This document shows positions 8,034 through 15,864 of a stretch of DNA of 64,000 nucleotides, piece by piece. The stretch's first letter is position 1. The number at the start of each line of letters is the position of its first letter. The translations under genes were made by a program, and so were the position numbers. This stretch comes from Corynebacterium liangguodongii (GTDB taxonomy: Bacteria > Actinomycetota > Actinomycetes > Mycobacteriales > Mycobacteriaceae): contig NZ_CP026948.1 in NCBI RefSeq assembly GCF_003070865.1, positions 1,488,001-1,552,000 on the forward strand, given 5' to 3'. The notes beneath the pieces are model-generated. The model searched no databases and was not told the DNA's origin. It was given only the letters and a program-made list of their open reading frames with translations.

Positions 8034-8796
8034 CTGGACTGTAATCAAGAACACCATTTATTACCCCGGCCCCCGATTCGTGGAGGACAAGAGTATGCGA
8101 GGCGCATGCCACTTGCTCGAACATCTCATTGGGTGTAATTTCTCTGGCCGTGACCATTACGGCCCGGATGGGGCCGTCTCCCACACAGCTCATACGTTTC
8201 CAACAGTAATCAGGATTGAGGAAATTCAAGTTGTTCCGCATGCAGTGGCTGAAGCTATTGTTGATAATGAATTCCTAGAATCTTCTCGTCAACCTTGTTG
8301 GGGACAGTTTCCGCAGCAGAAACGTTTGTTACTTGATGAGTTGGCCGACTTGGAGCGAAGCCTGGGTCAATCAATCAATGCCGCGGAGCATGGGTCAAGA
8401 ACGTTTTTTGCTTGCGGATCCGCTGAGGCCATCAAGGCTCTTACGATCAACGACATCTCCATGGTCCATTCGCAAATACAAGACTACAGTATTCATACTC
8501 GAAAGAAGAAGGATTTAAGAGATAAAGATTTTGGTTGGACCGACGTCATTTACCCCTCGTCTTTCGCTGAGATGGGGGTACGCACACGGGCGCATCAACT
8601 GAAAGAAGAGACAAGAATTTTGCTCTTATCATCGCCTAGTGCTGCTGACACTGTGGACCCGGAGCGATACCCGGCGTGGCCGTGTGATGATATGCTCGTG
8701 AGTACAGCGGCTCCATCTGCTGAGGAATATTTCTCCGATATTTACCTCGCTAGCGGTGCTTACCTGGAACGTTTCACAGAAATGGAAAGGGACTAA
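7990..8796 (+). CDS. M16-family zinc peptidase (single-domain, leader-peptidase candidate)
   Basis: Contains the inverted zinc motif HLLEH (residues 41-45 from this start). About 71 residues later comes a glutamate in KRLLLDELADLE, at the position of the third zinc ligand of pitrilysin-type peptidases. About 268 residues corresponds to one M16 half rather than the usual two. Start is ambiguous: 7948, 7990 and 8020 are in frame ATGs; 8020 has the better ribosome site (GAAGAG) and only a 14-bp overlap, while 7990 keeps the hydrophobic first strand. By analogy with class V lanthipeptide and related clusters, which carry Zn peptidases, it probably trims the precursor leader. The upstream EIIA-like protein could be its partner. 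Confidence 0.78.
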   Translation: MPLLLNREESMPLDDWTVIKNTIYYPGPRFVEDKSMRGACHLLEHLIGCNFSGRDHYGPDGAVSHTAHTFPTVIRIEEIQVVPHAVAEAIVDNEFLESSRQPCWGQFPQQKRLLLDELADLERSLGQSINAAEHGSRTFFACGSAEAIKALTINDISMVHSQIQDYSIHTRKKKDLRDKDFGWTDVIYPSSFAEMGVRTRAHQLKEETRILLLSSPSAADTVDPERYPAWPCDDMLVSTAAPSAEEYFSDIYLASGAYLERFTEMERD

Positions 8797-8799
8797 CTC

Positions 8800-9786
8800 A
8801 TGTCTGCTATCGACTCTGAGCTTATATATGATGCTCAGCAAATAATTGAACATCTTGATCCTCTGCCGGGTTCGGTAGCCCGAATTGCGGTACAGGAAGG
8901 GCTACTCAGCTCTAAAGAACCGGTTTCAGTAGCTGAAACGCAAGAGCGGTTGGGAATCGACAAGCACTCCGTACGGTCCTTCTTGGCGGTGTTACGAGAT
9001 ATTGGTTTGATTACTATAGCTCCTGGATGGGATACATACCGGACAAGCGGCGTGGGAGCACTGTTTGCGGAGCAATCGGATCCTTTTGGAATACAAGCAC
9101 TTTTTGGTGACACGCCCATCGCGACGAGCTTCTGGAACACTGACAATATCCTCGATACTCTGCGACAGTCTCGAGAGAACCACAGGGTTAGTGTAGATCG
9201 CTGGGATTCTTTTGATTCTTCTGCTCTTGCCGCGCAGCGTGCCGCCTTCGAAGCGCAACCAATGGTAGGACAGCTTCCTTTCATGTCTGATCCCTTCTGG
9301 GAGGGCGTTAGCACCGTCTTAGACCTTGGTGGTGGAATCGGTCTGCGTTCCGCGGCGTTATCTGCCTTGAACCCGCACTTGCACATCACGGTCCAAGATA
9401 TTTATCCAGAGTCAGAATCTGTTGAGGGGATTGGGTATCGTCAAGCCTCCTTTTTTGAAGACGTTCCCACTGGCTACGATGCCTACCTTCTTTGTCAGAT
9501 TTTGGAGGATTGGACGGATAAGCAAGTGGTGACGCTACTACAAGAAGTACGCGATTCGGCCGGTTCCGACGGCATTGTAGCGATTGCCTCTCATGAATAT
9601 TCTGTATTCGCTGATGGCGATTACGGGGTCACCGCTCTGCGGTTGTACAACGGTATGGTCGCGCCCGCTCGCAGCCGAGAAGACGTGACCACGCTATGCA
9701 CTTCGGCAGGGCTCACACTCATCGCTTCCCATGAGTATACCGAAGAAACTAACCAGCGCCCCTACCTCAATATCTATCGTACTTAG
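8800..9786 (+). CDS. SAM-dependent methyltransferase with winged-helix dimerisation domain
   Basis: 328 residues. The N-terminal about 100 residues form the winged-helix dimerisation domain seen in small-molecule O/N-methyltransferases (VSVAETQERLGIDKHSVRSF, LRDIGLITI). The Rossmann core follows: VLDLGGGIGLRSAAL is the SAM motif I, HITVQDIYPES holds the acidic residue after strand 2, and ASFFEDVPTGYDAYLLCQIL and EDWTDKQVVTLLQEV match motifs of the family. It begins 4 bp after the peptidase stop with AAAGGG upstream. In the RiPP context it probably methylates the peptide, for example the N-terminal amine as LxmM does in lexapeptide; target is inferred, not shown. Confidence 0.85.
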   Translation: MSAIDSELIYDAQQIIEHLDPLPGSVARIAVQEGLLSSKEPVSVAETQERLGIDKHSVRSFLAVLRDIGLITIAPGWDTYRTSGVGALFAEQSDPFGIQALFGDTPIATSFWNTDNILDTLRQSRENHRVSVDRWDSFDSSALAAQRAAFEAQPMVGQLPFMSDPFWEGVSTVLDLGGGIGLRSAALSALNPHLHITVQDIYPESESVEGIGYRQASFFEDVPTGYDAYLLCQILEDWTDKQVVTLLQEVRDSAGSDGIVAIASHEYSVFADGDYGVTALRLYNGMVAPARSREDVTTLCTSAGLTLIASHEYTEETNQRPYLNIYRT

Positions 9787-9801
9787 AAAAGGGAATCCTT
9801 T

Positions 9802-10797
9802 ATGCGCTTTCAGTCCAGAATGGCTGGCAGGAACGAATTTTGGGTTTATACCGACGCGCGATCAGGTCGGCAGTTCTTCAAAAAGAAATTTGTGGGCGAT
9901 GGCGCCGCCTTGCGCTATCACAAGTGCAAGGCGGCTGGATCCATTCCTGGTATCGACAAATATGTGGCTACCCCCTGCGTGGTGGAATTCGACGATGAGC
10001 AGTTGGCCTTGGTCTTCGAGCACGTGTCTGGATTCACCATGTTTGACATGATCCTTACGCAAAAATTGGAGATAGAACATGGCAGGGTCATCGGCGACGG
10101 ACTGGCACGTTTTCATCTTGGCATGGAGGAAGCGTTGCCTATTGCCGAGGAGAAACTCGGGCTTTCCCAAGCGCCTTTTTCCCCGGCATGGGCGTTCTTG
10201 GAGTGCCCGAAGTTCGCGGAACTAGGGCGTTTGAGTTCGGCGAATCTCCAACTGCTTCGGATAGTACAGCGTGATGACGCGCTTCTTGACGCTTTGAAGG
10301 ACACTTCCATTGACACGGATCCGGTCATCACTCATCATGACCTGCGTGGGAATCAGCTGCTTCTCAATGAGAACGGTGTTTACTTTGTAGATCTCGAGGA
10401 GATTGCACTTGGATATGTCGAAGGTGATGTTGGTGCACTCCTCGGCGAGCTTTACCTGCGCGCATTGATGGATGTCTGGACGGATCGAATTGATCATCAA
10501 GACTTCGATGCCACTATGGACGCTCGAGATCAAGCCGGAAGGTTTGAACTTGCTAAAAAGTACTACGCGCCAATTGCCACGGCTCTTCTTCAGACATACA
10601 GTGATAGTTACAAACGTCCCATTATGATCGACGATGTCGCGACTGAGATGCTTCGTTTCATGCTTAACCGTCTGATAACCACCAATATGTGGCGCTCAAC
10701 TATGTCCCCCCGTACAAGTGCACTACTTAATGGCGTTTCATTTCTCGCTCGTGATGCTGAATCTCTCAAGGAGTTTGTTTCTTATGCTGACGTCTGA
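9802..10797 (+). CDS. Aminoglycoside-phosphotransferase-like kinase (LxmK/TvaC-type RiPP kinase)
   Basis: 331 residues with the APH/choline-kinase fold. The catalytic loop HHDLRGNQLLLNENGVYF gives H-x-D-x4-N, and VDLEEIALG is the metal-binding DFG-like segment. FFKKKFVGDGAAL near residue 25 supplies the N-lobe lysine, and LALVFEHVSGFTMFDM is the hinge. Motifs are intact, so a working kinase is expected. In class V lanthipeptide and thioamitide clusters an APH-type protein paired with a HopA1-like protein is required for dehydration of Ser/Thr; here the next gene is exactly such a HopA1-like protein, overlapping by 14 bp. An antibiotic-resistance role is possible by family but unlikely from context. 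Confidence 0.82.
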   Translation: MRFQSRMAGRNEFWVYTDARSGRQFFKKKFVGDGAALRYHKCKAAGSIPGIDKYVATPCVVEFDDEQLALVFEHVSGFTMFDMILTQKLEIEHGRVIGDGLARFHLGMEEALPIAEEKLGLSQAPFSPAWAFLECPKFAELGRLSSANLQLLRIVQRDDALLDALKDTSIDTDPVITHHDLRGNQLLLNENGVYFVDLEEIALGYVEGDVGALLGELYLRALMDVWTDRIDHQDFDATMDARDQAGRFELAKKYYAPIATALLQTYSDSYKRPIMIDDVATEMLRFMLNRLITTNMWRSTMSPRTSALLNGVSFLARDAESLKEFVSYADV

Positions 10798-11554
10798 TGC
10801 TATTTCGATCTATCGTCGCTGGCATGTGCGCAACCGATCCTTGCCTACTGAGATCAACCCATGGCTCATCGACCATGATTTGCTTAACATTCTCAGGCGG
10901 TCGGCTGACACCCTCGAACCAGGCCACCACACCGTATACGGCGTGAACACCGCCGTTTCCGAGAAAGAGTCAATTGTATTTTCAAATTTAAGCCCCGGCT
11001 TTCATGCGGCTACCTTGGATCGTCGCTTGCTTTCAGTGGACAAACGAGGCCTGCCGATCGTTCGGATTTATATTGGGTTTTCTTCAAAGAAGGCGATGCT
11101 CGCTGAGGCGTCTTCAATCATCGAAATGATTCGCGCGCACACGAGCCTTGCGGAGGTAAAATGTTTAGTAGGAGAATCTGCTTTTCCACGTACTGACGCA
11201 CTGACTGCCTACCTCTACGGCTCAATTAGCCGCCCAGAGAAGCTGGCACTGGCTTTAGCGAAGTGCGGAGACATGGGGCAAGCTTCGGCTTTCTGCCTTC
11301 CTTTAGGCTCAAGTGCCAGCGCCATTTTGGAGACGCCGGAGATGGGCCGCGCGTCCGGTCTGAGCTACGGTTTGTATGCCTCACAAATAGTGAGTTCCGA
11401 AGCAAAATCATTGGGCGTCGAGCCTAATGACCTAGTTCACTGGCTTGCTAGCGACAACAATTATTGGCTTCCCCCACTGGTTCGAGAAAGAGGCGACTCT
11501 TTTCAGGACTGGGCCGCACTGCTAGCTTCGTTTCAATACGGCGACGTATCATGA
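10784..11554 (+). CDS. HopA1-like protein (LxmY/TvaD-type dehydration/cyclisation partner)
   Basis: 256 residues from ATG 10784, which has AAGGAG 11 bp upstream; an earlier in-frame start at 10718 would overlap the kinase deeply. The pattern matches HopA1-family proteins of RiPP clusters: an N-terminal helical segment with a Y-x-R-W motif, a central strand VRIYIGFSSKKAMLAEASSI, then FPRTDALTAYLYGS where the family has its R-x-D-x4-Y-L motif, and a late helix SYGLYASQIVSSEAKSLGV equivalent to the family's S-x-G-x3 block. HopA1-like proteins act with the APH-type kinase to make dehydroamino acids, probably as the phospho-Ser/Thr lyase. Assignment from remembered motif patterns; an HMM search would settle it. 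Confidence 0.7.
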   Translation: MLTSDAISIYRRWHVRNRSLPTEINPWLIDHDLLNILRRSADTLEPGHHTVYGVNTAVSEKESIVFSNLSPGFHAATLDRRLLSVDKRGLPIVRIYIGFSSKKAMLAEASSIIEMIRAHTSLAEVKCLVGESAFPRTDALTAYLYGSISRPEKLALALAKCGDMGQASAFCLPLGSSASAILETPEMGRASGLSYGLYASQIVSSEAKSLGVEPNDLVHWLASDNNYWLPPLVRERGDSFQDWAALLASFQYGDVS

Positions 11555-11790
11555 CACCACAGCAGATATCTGAAACTTTAGAACTAACCAAGCGCAATGT
11601 ATGGGAAAAGATGAAGGGAAGGAGTAGCCCGGAAGAATTAGAGCAAGTAGCAACGCTCCTCTCTCTTCAGAGCACGTTGGTGCGCTTGGCTCATGAGGAC
11701 GTCTTCGGGGAACAGTTCGCTCCTGATATCCTAAGAGCCCTCCACGATTTATACGGGGCGCGAAATCTTCCGAATGATCCAGTAGAATGA
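11551..11790 (+). CDS. Small helical protein of unknown function, last gene of the RiPP operon
   Basis: 79 residues, starting in a 4-bp ATGA overlap with the HopA1-like gene, hence translationally coupled. It has no cysteine, no signal peptide and no membrane segment, so it is not a precursor peptide. It is predicted mostly helical and charged (SPEELEQVATLLSLQSTLVR in the middle). Its coupling to the kinase and HopA1-like genes suggests an accessory or leader-binding subunit of the modification complex, perhaps comparable to the third small component (LxmX) reported with LxmK and LxmY; I cannot verify that homology from sequence alone. Confidence 0.7.
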   Translation: MTPQQISETLELTKRNVWEKMKGRSSPEELEQVATLLSLQSTLVRLAHEDVFGEQFAPDILRALHDLYGARNLPNDPVE

Positions 11791-12060
11791 TCTCTACTGA
11801 AAAATGTGGGCACCATAAAAGGTCGCGCCCAATCTAACCCCGCACTCGACTGCCTGAATTGCTACGGCGATGATGTGACAGGCGCTTTCTTCCAAAAAGG
11901 CGATGGGACGTTGCGAGACAGCAAGGATCCTTGGTCCTCCCGCTTTCCCATAAGGGCCGGTCCTTGTGGGTGGTGTTGCTGTTCTGTTGATTGAGTGTAA
12001 GGTCTCGCGGTTTCAGGGATCATCGGGATTCTGGTGCCGTTGCGGGCTCGTGCAGTCTAT
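11791..12060. other. Intergenic stretch after the RiPP operon, no supported gene
   Basis: About 270 bp. Weak short frames exist on both strands but none has a ribosome site with coding character. No strong terminator was found directly after 11790. From about 11965 the sequence runs without a break into the mutator-type transposase remnant and may be the outer end of that element. Confidence 0.4.
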
Positions 12061-12480
12061 CTATTTAGCCGGTGTGTCGCCCTCGCTGATCCCGGCTGTC
12101 ATCATTGTTTTTGCCTGCTCTAGGCGTGCTCGCAATGTGGCGCTTTTGCTGAATTTAATCATCCGCTGCTCGGCGGATACCGCCGTCACTAGGCACATGA
12201 GGGTGTCGCGGTCGGGATGATGCCAATAGCGTCGGTGTGGTGATGAATCTTCCTGTTCAACCGTTCGGTGGTTTTTTTGACCACAAGTTCGTTTGCAATG
12301 TTTTTCAGGGCGTAGGTAATTGGCAACAGGTTGTCGGGAGATTCCTCCGGGTAATCGGCAACATTGTCGTTTCGGGGTAGTTGGTACAGTGTTGACCTTT
12401 TTCCCATAGTTGGTGTTGGCGATGCCGCAGGGCGGTGTAGCGGCGACGTCGATATGAAGTGTTCTAGGTTTAGTTCCTAC
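12061..12480 (-). pseudogene. Mutator-type transposase C-terminal remnant
   Basis: On the minus strand, fragments read NDNVADYPEESPDNLLPITY, ALKNIANELVVKKTTERLNR, KIHHHTDAIGIIP and TLMCLVTAVSAEQ, spread over two frames. This is the C-terminal signature of mutator/IS1249-like transposases (helical region before the final ALLAEQ block). Frames shift at least once and there is no N-terminal part, so it is a non-functional remnant. Confidence 0.6.
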
Positions 12481-12542
12481 CTCAGCTAATGAAGGATTGG
12501 ATACTATCCCCATTAAGCATTCCGTCGTGTTCATGGAAGAGG

Positions 12543-13060
12543 GAGGGTGTCAAATTGTTTGTGTGTGGGGCCTTCTTAGAGGTATGTGTTGAAGCGGTCG
12601 GGGTAGGCGACCGCCATGTGGTTGATGGCTTGCTTCCAGCCGGTGACGCGTCCTCCTTCGATGAGTCTGCTGGTGGTGCTTCGGGCCTTTCTGCCTTCTT
12701 TGATGCGGCGTCGGGCGCGTTTGTCTTCGATGTTGCAGATCATCAACCACAACGTCTTCAACGCGGATTCATCGTTGGTGAACTGGACCCTGTTTCGGGT
12801 GGCTTTACGCAGCTCGTTGTTGAACGACTCGATCGAGTTCGTGGTGTATATCACCTTCCTTGCCGTGGGCGGGAACTGCAGAAACGGGACAAACCTATCC
12901 CAGGAGTCGTGCCACACCTTGACTGATTGCGGGTACTTCTCACCAAGCTCAGATGCGGCGAACTCGGCGAGTGCTTCATTGGCTGCCGCCTCGTCGGCGG
13001 CGGTGTAGATCTTCTTCAACGCCTGCGAGACCCCCTCTACGATCCCCATAGGCCACCCAC
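12543..13060 (-). pseudogene. IS256-family element remnant A (3' part of transposase and right end)
   Basis: The minus-strand frame ending at 12576 encodes the C-terminal half of an IS256 transposase: ASELGEKYPQSVKVWHDSWD, RFVPFLQFPPTARKVIYTTN, SIESFNNELRKATRN, and a final WKQAINHMAVAYPDRFNTYL. The catalytic N-terminal half is missing. The terminal repeat GAGGGTGTCAAATTGTTTGTG lies just beyond the stop at about 12544, so the right end of the element is retained. Confidence 0.8.
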
Positions 13061-13082
13061 CTGTTCGCAGCCCGAATCAAGG

Positions 13083-13346
13083 AGAGCGTCCGATAGTTTG
13101 TGTGCGGGGGTGGTTTACAGGTAGTCCGCGAATCGGTCTGGGTATGCCACAGCTAGTTGGTTGATGGCTTGTTTCCAGCCATTGGCCTTCGCTCCTTCAA
13201 CATACCCGTTGCACTCAACGGCGCGCTTGGCTTGCTTCGCGCGTGTGGCAGCGCGTTTGTCTTCGATGTTGCAAATCATCAGCCAAAGCGTCTTCAGTGC
13301 TGCTGTATCGTTCGGGAACTGGCCCCGGTTTCGGGTAGCTTTGCGC
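13083..13346 (-). pseudogene. IS256-family element remnant B (3' end only)
   Basis: A minus-strand fragment encoding only the last about 77 codons of an IS256 transposase (RKATRNRGQFPNDTAALKTL up to QLAVAYPDRFADYL, stop at 13115), very similar to the intact copy C next door. A terminal-repeat-like GCGTCCGATAGTTTGTGTGC follows at about 13087. It is cut at 13346 by the left end of copy C, in the opposite orientation. Confidence 0.75.
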
Positions 13347-14788
13347 GAGGGTGTCAGGAAGTTTGTGTGTGAGGCTCTGATCTAAAAGGAGTTTCACCGA
13401 TAATGACTACGGTGTCACCGAAGAAAGGCCACGACCCGGCAAGGGTCAACGAGATCAGCGAGAAGCTGATGGAAAATCCTGAACTCGCCAGCTTGATCGG
13501 CGAGTTGTCCACCTCCACTGACAATGCAAGCGATCTGGTCAAAGGCCTGTTACAGGCATCGATCAACGCTGGTCTGCAGGCGGAAATGGATGCCCATTTG
13601 GGCTACGGCCATGCCGACCGGAAGATGAAGGCCCAGGTTGAACCAACACAGGGTAGTAACCACCGCAACGGGTCGTACACCAAGACCGTTAATTCTGGGT
13701 ACGGCGCGTTGGAAGTGACCATGCCGAGGGATCGTGCCGGCACGTTTGCTCCAAAGATGGTGCCCAAAGGCTCCCGTCGGCTCACAGAGCTCGACGACAT
13801 GATTATCTCGCTGTACGCCGGTGGGATGACCGTGCGCGATATTCAGCACCATCTCGCCACCACCCTCGGGGTGGATATGAGCCCAGATACGATCAGCACC
13901 ATTACCGACGCGGTGTTAGAAGAGGTCATGATCTGGCAAAACCGCCAGCTCGACGAGTTCTACCCAGTGATCTTCCTCGACGCGCTGCGAGTGAAGATCC
14001 GCGATGGCCACCGCGTGGTCAACAAGTCTTGCTACATGGCGGTAGGCGTCGACATGGACGGCATCAAACACATCCTGGGATTGTGGATCGCAGACAATGA
14101 AGGCGCCAGTTTTTGGGCATCCGTGTGCGCTGACCTTGCCAACCGTGGGGTCCAAGACGTGTTCATCGTCTGCTGCGACGGGCTCAAAGGCCTGCCGGAA
14201 GCCGTGGAGGCAACCTGGCCGAATTCCATGGTGCAGACCTGTATCGTGCACCTGATCCGGGCGGCCAACAGGTGGGTGTCCTACCAAGACCGCAAACCCG
14301 TATCAAGTGCGCTACGGGAGGTCTACACCGCACCGAACGAGGACACCGCCCGCGCCGCCCTGGACGCGTTCGAGGCGTCCGAGCTGGGACGGAAGTATCC
14401 GCAATCGGTCAAGGTGTGGCGTGATGCGTGGGAACGGTTCGTGCCGTTTCTGCAGTTCCCGCCTGCGGCACGGCGGGTACTCTACACCACGAATTCGATC
14501 GAATCGCTGAATGCTGAACTGCGGAAAGCCACCCGCAACCGCGGCCAGTTTCCGAACGATACCGCGGCGCTGAAAACGCTGTGGCTGATGATCTGCAACA
14601 TCGAGGACAAGCGCGCTGCCCAGCGAGCGAAGAAAGCCAAGCGCGCCATCGAATGCAACGGCTATATTGAAGGAGCGAAAGCCACCGGGTGGAAACAAGC
14701 CATCAACCAACTAGCCGTGGCTTACCCCGACCGATTCGCGGACTACTTGTAAACCAAGCCCCCCGCACACAAAGAATCGGACACCCTC
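13347..14788 (+). mobile_element. IS256-family insertion sequence C, intact
   Basis: Terminal inverted repeats: left GAGGGTGTCAGGAAGTTTGT at 13347, right GAGGGTGTCCGATTCTTTGT (reverse complement) ending at 14788, with similarity continuing into GTG.G.GGCT. Length 1442 bp, typical for the family, with one full-length transposase. The flanking 8-bp sequences differ (CTTTGCGC and GCAGGGTC), so either the target duplication was lost or the element took part in a rearrangement. It sits inside an IS3-type end on its right and remnant B on its left. Confidence 0.82.
13403..14752 (+). CDS. IS256-family (mutator) transposase, full length
   Basis: 449 residues. LLQASINAGLQAEMDAHLGY and the GSYTKTV segment are the conserved N-terminal blocks. 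The DDE residues are expected at VIFLDALRVKIRDG (first Asp), VFIVCCDGLKGLPEAVEATW (second Asp) and TTNSIESLNAELRKATRNRG (Glu). The N-terminal helix-turn-helix and C-terminal WKQAINQLAVAYPDRFADYL are complete, so the protein is likely active. The ATG at 13403 follows AAAAGGAG. Confidence 0.93.
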   Translation: MTTVSPKKGHDPARVNEISEKLMENPELASLIGELSTSTDNASDLVKGLLQASINAGLQAEMDAHLGYGHADRKMKAQVEPTQGSNHRNGSYTKTVNSGYGALEVTMPRDRAGTFAPKMVPKGSRRLTELDDMIISLYAGGMTVRDIQHHLATTLGVDMSPDTISTITDAVLEEVMIWQNRQLDEFYPVIFLDALRVKIRDGHRVVNKSCYMAVGVDMDGIKHILGLWIADNEGASFWASVCADLANRGVQDVFIVCCDGLKGLPEAVEATWPNSMVQTCIVHLIRAANRWVSYQDRKPVSSALREVYTAPNEDTARAALDAFEASELGRKYPQSVKVWRDAWERFVPFLQFPPAARRVLYTTNSIESLNAELRKATRNRGQFPNDTAALKTLWLMICNIEDKRAAQRAKKAKRAIECNGYIEGAKATGWKQAINQLAVAYPDRFADYL

Positions 14789-14915
14789 GCAGGGTCGGCT
14801 TGAGCGTGGAGCACGAGTTCTATGGCACGCTGCTTGAGCTCGGCAGTGTACTCAGTGGGCATGAAAGAGTTTCCTTTTCCAATATCCTACCCTCCATCAA
14901 AGCCATAGCGAACCA
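14789..14915 (-). mobile_element. Inverted copy of the IS3-type left end
   Basis: The reverse complement of this 127-bp stretch is nearly identical to the left end of the IS3-type element at 1911-2038, including the terminal TGGTTCGCT, the ribosome site and the first codons of its OrfA (MPTEYTAELKQRAIEL). Only about three mismatches were counted by eye. It is truncated internally by IS256 copy C. With the copy at 1911 it gives the island outward-facing identical ends. Confidence 0.85.
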
Positions 14916-14935
14916 CCTATGGCTCACCCGCATCG

Positions 14936-15521
14936 ACACTAACCGACAACGGACTGGTCTTCACCGCACGCCTGGCCGGGCGCAAAGGCGGGAGAAACGC
15001 CTTCGAGAAAGTCCTGAACACCCACCACATCCAGCAAAAGAACGGCAGGACGGGCCACCCGCAAACCCAAGGCAAAATCGAACAATTCCACCAAACACTA
15101 AAAAAATGGGTCAACGCACGCCCACCAGCAGAAACCATCGCACAGCTGCAACACCAACTCGACGAATTCGCCGCCTACTACAACACACAACGCCCACACC
15201 GCTCGCTGGGGCGCCGCACCCCCGCAACCGCCTACACCACAGGGCCGAAAGCCACACCCGCATTCACACCGAACGAAGAATGGCGCGTGCGCAACGACAT
15301 CGTCTCCCCCAACGGGAAAGTCTCCATCCGCTACGCCGGCAGGACCTACCACCTAGGAATCGGACGAGCATGGGAAGGGAAAAATCCTCATGATCGTCAC
15401 CGACAACCACGTCACAACATCACTGAAAAACACCGGCGACATCATCACCGAACACTACATAGACACCGGCCGCCACTACCAAAAACCATTCTGGCGACAA
15501 GGCGACCCACCCCTGGCCTGA
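14936..15521 (+). pseudogene. IS481-family transposase C-terminal remnant
   Basis: The frame from about 14938 starts mid-catalytic core (TDNGLVFTARLAGRKGG), then GHPQTQGKIEQFHQTLKKWV with the catalytic Glu, FAAYYNTQRPHRSLGRRTPA, and a C-terminal beta-rich region (RNDIVSPNGKVSIRYAGRTY). A frameshift near 15380 separates the final 50 codons (ILMIVTDNHVTTSLKNTGD to the stop at 15521). The N-terminal half is missing where the IS3-type end begins, so it is a remnant. Confidence 0.85.
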
Positions 15522-15528
15522 CACACAA

Positions 15529-15563
15529 AAACCGGCGCCCCACAAGCACCGGGGCGCCGGTTT
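15529..15563. terminator. Strong hairpin after the IS481 remnant
   Basis: AAACCGGCGCCCC pairs perfectly with GGGGCGCCGGTTT across a 9-nt loop, giving a 13-bp stem bordered by A and T runs. It could terminate transcription from either side, including the minus-strand precursor operon that ends at 15599. Confidence 0.7.
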
Positions 15564-15598
15564 CTCCACCATGTCGCGACTGATGACAATGGCCAGTA

Positions 15599-15820
15599 CT
15601 AAATACGCCGATTTGTAGATTTCTCGTTCTTAGCGGCCAGACCCAGTCGGACCATCCCGTAAACAACAAGGAGGGCTCCGACAATGGCGAAAACTGCTCG
15701 GTCGAACGCGAGGTAAGCGGCGCCAATGGCTACGCCCACGGCCAGTAGGAACACGAATGTTTTCATTTCTCCACGGACGGTGGGAGCCGGTTTGTTGCTA
15801 AACATGCTGTGCGTAGGCAT
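15599..15820 (-). CDS. Small membrane protein downstream of the RiPP precursor (immunity candidate)
   Basis: 73 residues from an ATG at 15820 with GAGGGGAG upstream. Two hydrophobic helices at residues 20-37 and 42-60 (MKTFVFLLAVGVAIGAAYLA; FAIVGALLVVYGMVRLGLAA) and a basic tail. It lies 44 bp downstream of the precursor gene on the same strand, so it is very probably co-transcribed. Small two-helix membrane proteins next to bacteriocin precursors often give producer immunity; here that is inference from position only. It ends close to a strong hairpin at 15529-15563. Confidence 0.7.
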   Translation of the reverse strand: MPTHSMFSNKPAPTVRGEMKTFVFLLAVGVAIGAAYLAFDRAVFAIVGALLVVYGMVRLGLAAKNEKSTNRRI

Positions 15821-15864
15821 TGAACTACTCCCCTCAAACTTACAGATGATTGATGCGGGCGAAC

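Noticed and set aside
9802..10797. Kinase as an aminoglycoside-resistance gene
   Set aside because: The fold is the same, but the gene is sandwiched by overlap between RiPP methyltransferase and HopA1-like genes, which favours a modification enzyme.
5194..11790. Operon as a thioamitide cluster
   Set aside because: Kinase, HopA1-like, LanD and methyltransferase are shared with thioamitides, but no YcaO or TfuA gene was found in the window, so thioamide formation has no enzyme here.
5194..11790. Operon as a linaridin cluster
   Set aside because: Linaridins use CypH/CypL-like proteins together with CypD; none is recognisable, while APH and HopA1-like proteins are present.
11806..11994. Cys-rich 62-residue frame right after the RiPP operon as an alternative precursor
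   Set aside because: It starts with GTG without a ribosome site, its composition (CGWCCC near the end) is not that of a known core, and it merges into IS debris. The 48-residue peptide at 15865-16011 is far more convincing.
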